This document shows positions 61,407 through 64,000 of a DNA stretch of 64,000 bases, piece after piece. The notes beneath the pieces are model-generated. The model was not told where the DNA came from. It saw only the letters and a program-made list of their open reading frames with translations, and did no database searches. Location: the NCBI RefSeq assembly GCF_000518985.1, contig NZ_JAEQ01000006.1, positions 1 to 64,000 of the forward strand, in the 5' to 3' direction. The position numbers and the translations under genes are program-made. The stretch is from Chelativorans sp. J32. GTDB lineage: Bacteria; Pseudomonadota; Alphaproteobacteria; Rhizobiales; Rhizobiaceae. Within the stretch, counting starts at the first letter, position 1, and each line of letters starts with the position of its first letter.

Positions 61407-61921
61407 GATTTGTCGGAACGTGCTATCGAGCGCATGATCCGCGCTGGTCGTTCAAGCCGATTTCGGGTGATGGCGCTGCCATTCGCGGTGCGCGTTTCAA
61501 TCCCAAAGGCATACCGGCCCTCTATCTGGCACTCAGCATCATGACCGCCGTGAAGGAGATAAACCAGGGGCTCGCCTACCGGATCGATCCCTGTGTGCTC
61601 TGTTCCTATGACGTCGATTGTGATCACATCGTTGATCTTCGAACGGCCGAGGCGCGCGATGCGGCTGGCATTCGTTACGAAGATATGGCCTGTGCGTGGA
61701 TGAATTTTCTGGCCGAAGGTGAACGCCCGCCATCATGGTCGATCTACGATAGGCTGGCAGGAGAAGGGGCTTCAGGTATCCTTGTTCCGAGCTTCGCACC
61801 CGGCGCCGAAGAGGCTGATCAAAACCTCGTGCTTTGGAGCTGGGGAGAAGAACCGCCGCATAAGGTCTGTGTCATCGATCCCAGCGGTCGGCTGCCGCGC
61901 AATCAGCTCTCTTGGCGCTGA
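61403..61921 (+). CDS. RES domain toxin
   Basis: A 172-residue RES-family toxin; characterised relatives degrade NAD+ and arrest growth. The conserved residues of the domain are visible as R31 (GARFNPKG), Y41 (ALYLALS) and E52 (TAVKEI), plus a C-terminal QNLVLW strand. GTG at 61403 overlaps the antitoxin stop by 4 bases, so the toxin is made only after the antitoxin. Placement directly after repC makes it a plasmid-addiction module. Confidence 0.88.
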   Translation: MRFVGTCYRAHDPRWSFKPISGDGAAIRGARFNPKGIPALYLALSIMTAVKEINQGLAYRIDPCVLCSYDVDCDHIVDLRTAEARDAAGIRYEDMACAWMNFLAEGERPPSWSIYDRLAGEGASGILVPSFAPGAEEADQNLVLWSWGEEPPHKVCVIDPSGRLPRNQLSWR

Positions 61922-61939
61922 ACTCCGGACCAGGCCGGT

Positions 61940-63106
61940 TTAGACGATGATGCGTGCCGCGCGGCCGAGCTTTCGTTCGGCCTCGTTGTAATAGCTGGCG
62001 GCTTGCTGCAGCGAGCGATGTTGCGATTGCTGCATGGCTTCGACCAGCGGGACATTTTGTCGGGCGGCTTCGGTGAGATAGCCCGCCCTCAAGCCGTGTG
62101 CGGAAAACAGGCGCGGGTCTAGTCCTGCTTCAGCGACGCGCCGCTTCAGGATCCAGTTGACCGCCTGTGGCGTGAGCGCCCGCCGTTCTAGGTTGCCCCA
62201 GCGGTCGATGGCCCGGAAAACGGCGCCGTCGGAAATCCCGGCGCGCTCAAGCCATGTCTTTAGCGCGAGCACTGGGGCACCTATGAGCAACACATAGGCA
62301 CCGCTATCTGCCTCGGTGGTTTTGGTGCGGCCGAGTTGCAGCGAGAGGCAGGGCAGTTTTTCCCCGTTATCCTTGGGATCGGCGGGCACCGGCTCCTGGT
62401 CCCGCAGCTGCTCCACCCTGAGGCGCGCCACCTCACTGCGGCGGCGGCCTCCGGACGCGAAGGCGGTGAGGAGAAGCGCCCGGTCGCGCAAGTCGACCAG
62501 CCTCTCACCGGCACAGGCCTGAAGCAGCCGGCGCAGAATGTCGCCGGTCACCGCATTCCTGCTCTTGCGGACAAGTGGCCGGGCGTTGGCACGAACGGCA
62601 AGCTTCACGGCGCTTTGCAGGCCCGGCGCATTGAAATTCCCCTTCAGGCCGCGCCATTTCGTCAGCGTGGACCAGCTGGAGAGGCGCCGGCGCACGGTCG
62701 ATGGCGCGTGCGGGCCATCAGCGCGCAGGAGGCCCATGTCTTTCAGTGCGGACGTGACGTCTATCGGCATTCCATGCGCGGCATCGGTCTCGCGTTTCGC
62801 GGGGTCCCATAGATGATGCGCCACGAATTTGATCAGCAATGCTTCCGGCGCCGGCCAGGGTAGGGGCGCGCCCGTCGCTGCCAGGCACCAGGCCTCGAGA
62901 TAGCCAAGGTCGGAGGTGAGCGCGCGCATCGAGTTCTCGCCGAGACCTTCCTTCGCGAGATGCCTCAGCGTCTCGACATCGTCGTCGGTCAAAAGCCCGG
63001 CCAGGAACTCGCGCCGGTCGAATGGCAGTACCGAATCCAGAGCGTCAAGTGCTTCCGCGCGGCGAAGCTTCGGATCGGGAGTAGGGGAGGGAAGGTGCGA
63101 AGGCAT
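61940..63106 (-). CDS. Tyrosine recombinase/site-specific integrase
   Basis: A 388-residue recombinase. The N-terminal SAM-like core-binding domain is at about 35-180 and the catalytic domain at 185-388. Catalytic residues: R222 (GGRRRSEVARL), K262 (GRTKTTEAD), H337 and R340 (AHGLRAG), H363 (QHRSLQQAA) and Y372 or Y373 (SYYNEAE). ATG at 63106 is chosen; the longer upstream frame crosses the inverted-repeat site and is low-complexity. It lies convergent with the RES toxin and next to the replication genes, a usual place for a multimer-resolution or integration enzyme. A 12-7-12 site lies 127 bases upstream. Confidence 0.9.
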   Translation of the reverse strand: MPSHLPSPTPDPKLRRAEALDALDSVLPFDRREFLAGLLTDDDVETLRHLAKEGLGENSMRALTSDLGYLEAWCLAATGAPLPWPAPEALLIKFVAHHLWDPAKRETDAAHGMPIDVTSALKDMGLLRADGPHAPSTVRRRLSSWSTLTKWRGLKGNFNAPGLQSAVKLAVRANARPLVRKSRNAVTGDILRRLLQACAGERLVDLRDRALLLTAFASGGRRRSEVARLRVEQLRDQEPVPADPKDNGEKLPCLSLQLGRTKTTEADSGAYVLLIGAPVLALKTWLERAGISDGAVFRAIDRWGNLERRALTPQAVNWILKRRVAEAGLDPRLFSAHGLRAGYLTEAARQNVPLVEAMQQSQHRSLQQAASYYNEAERKLGRAARIIV

Positions 63107-63232
63107 GGCGTGTTTTCCGCAATCGGGGATGACGACCGCTCTCGGGGCCGGAACGCATGTTGGCAGGCGCGTTTGCCTTCTGCGCGGGCGGGAGAAAGGG
63201 CGACGATGGCCGATTTGCTGCATGAGATCAAT

Positions 63233-63263
63233 CGCTATCGATAAGTATGAGTTATCGCTAGCG
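63233..63263. other. Candidate tyrosine-recombinase core site (12-7-12)
   Basis: Arms CGCTATCGATAA (63233-63244) and TTATCGCTAGCG (63252-63263) are inverted repeats matching at 11 of 12 positions, separated by the 7-base asymmetric spacer GTATGAG. Two 11-13-bp arms around a 6-8-base crossover region are the layout of dif, cer-type and lox-type sites. It lies in the 241-base divergent gap upstream of the recombinase gene. Confidence 0.55.
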
Positions 63264-63347
63264 TTATGTTCGACGCAAGTAACACCAATGTAAGTCAACC
63301 GAGAATCATGATAGCTTTACCATCGCCGGATAACAAATGTTAAACCA

Positions 63348-64000
63348 ATGATTTACCATATCGGTCGCTTTGCTCTCCAGGACCTCATCGGGCCCGTAGC
63401 CCGCGCGACGGCAGCTCTATCGCGATTGGACGAGCGGCTGGCGCAATCACCGGTGCGGGAGGGGTGGATCGAGCGCTCCCATTTCCAGGACGCGGCCGCC
63501 GCACTTTGGCTGTTGGGTGAGCTTGTCCATCTTGAGGATCTCGTTTTGCATGATGCGCACATGGATATCCGCGCTCCGACACACGAGCTGACCCGCGCGC
63601 ATGCGGTCTTGCGTGCCCGACGACAGATTCTGGCACAACCAGCCGATTGGGCATTGAGTCAGCCGGGTCTACGGCATCTTACCGGTCGTGGTGTTCCCAC
63701 AACGCAAAACAAAGGGGAGGGGAGGGCGGAACCGGAGCCCGACGCTTTGACCGAGCGGTTGCCGGATGAGAGCCTGACGGCGGCCTTTGCAGCGATCGAT
63801 GCGGTGCTTGAACGCACTGCAAGCCTTCTTAACGGGGCGGACGTGCCAGTCCGGGTCCCTGCGCTGCCGACGCCTGATCGACCATCTTTGGTTTATGATC
63901 TGGATTGGAACGAGGAAGCCCGTCTTGACGAGTGGCAGGACGTGCTTGCTCAAACCCGCGATCTGCCCCCCGTCCTCAGAGCGGCCCTCTTGCTTGACGC
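63348..64000 (+). CDS. DUF1612 / RHE_PE00001-type plasmid protein (3' truncated by window)
   Basis: An open frame from the ATG at 63348 runs without a stop to the window edge (217 codons). The translation contains ARATAALSRLDERLAQSPV, WIERSHFQDAAAALWLLGELVHLEDLVLHDAHMDIRAPTHELTRAHAVLRARR (read in parts) and PDESLTAAFAAIDAVLERT, which match my memory of the DUF1612/HTH proteins common on rhizobial repABC plasmids and symbiosis islands. The C-terminal helix-turn-helix would lie beyond the window. The function is unknown; a DNA-binding role is likely. It is divergent from the recombinase gene. Confidence 0.8.
   Translation, partial: MIYHIGRFALQDLIGPVARATAALSRLDERLAQSPVREGWIERSHFQDAAAALWLLGELVHLEDLVLHDAHMDIRAPTHELTRAHAVLRARRQILAQPADWALSQPGLRHLTGRGVPTTQNKGEGRAEPEPDALTERLPDESLTAAFAAIDAVLERTASLLNGADVPVRVPALPTPDRPSLVYDLDWNEEARLDEWQDVLAQTRDLPPVLRAALLLD

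Noticed and set aside
63107-63298. 64-residue N-terminal extension of the tyrosine recombinase
   Set aside because: It runs through the 12-7-12 inverted repeat, is Arg/Pro-rich and low in structure; the internal ATG at 63106 gives a normal-length recombinase.
1-64000. CRISPR arrays, tRNA or rRNA genes
   Set aside because: No regularly spaced repeats of CRISPR size and no cloverleaf or rRNA-like stretches were noticed when reading both strands. This was by eye, so a short tRNA could be missed.

Overview
The window looks like part of a large secondary replicon (plasmid, megaplasmid or chromid) of an alphaproteobacterium of the Hyphomicrobiales (Rhizobiales) type. The evidence is a complete repABC replication and partition locus at the right end with a countertranscript RNA between repB and repC, high-GC coding, many solute transporters (ABC, tripartite tricarboxylate) and several LacI, GntR and LysR regulators, each beside a catabolic cluster. 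I see no rRNA, tRNA, CRISPR array or intact insertion sequence. The organism assignment rests on gene content only.

Left part (1-12.7 kb): a short gene tail and IS21-like terminal repeats, an SRPBCC protein, then a sugar-acid type catabolic cluster. Minus strand: amidohydrolase, class III aminotransferase, D-2-hydroxyacid dehydrogenase, enolase-superfamily dehydratase. Plus strand: LacI regulator, second amidohydrolase, TctC-TctB-TctA transporter, IlvD/Edd dehydratase. Two near-matching LacI-type operators tie the two arms together.

12.8-24 kb: a divergent acid-sugar cluster. Minus arm: sialidase-like protein, PdxA2, DapA-family lyase and iron alcohol dehydrogenase, all translationally coupled. 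Plus arm: oligopeptide-type ABC importer, DUF1537 kinase and FadR-type regulator. DUF1537 kinase plus PdxA2 is the known route from four-carbon acid sugars to dihydroxyacetone phosphate. 24.2-29.7 kb: an amino-acid-type ABC importer with a second D-2-hydroxyacid dehydrogenase and a LacI regulator.

29.9-34.3 kb: a copper-resistance island (DUF4396 protein, CueR, CopA, CopZ-like, DUF305) with two divergent 19-bp-spacer MerR-type promoters. 34.5-38.5 kb: a decayed GntR gene beside a hydroxyproline-type deaminase, an Ldh-family oxidoreductase and a MaoC-like hydratase.

38.6-56.9 kb: a large hydantoin/ureido catabolic region. It holds D-hydantoinase plus N-carbamoyl-D-amino-acid hydrolase, a PuuE-like deacetylase, a CobW GTPase with a small CxxC protein, an amidase, a Pot-type ABC importer, ATP-dependent hydantoinase HyuA/HyuB, a LysR regulator, an ornithine-cyclodeaminase-family protein and an N-carbamoylsarcosine-amidase-like cysteine hydrolase.

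57-64 kb: the plasmid backbone. It contains two parS-like palindromes, repA, repB, ctRNA, repC, an Xre-RES toxin-antitoxin pair, a tyrosine recombinase with a 12-7-12 inverted-repeat site in front of it (a candidate recombination site, possibly for multimer resolution), and the start of a DUF1612-type plasmid protein that runs off the window.
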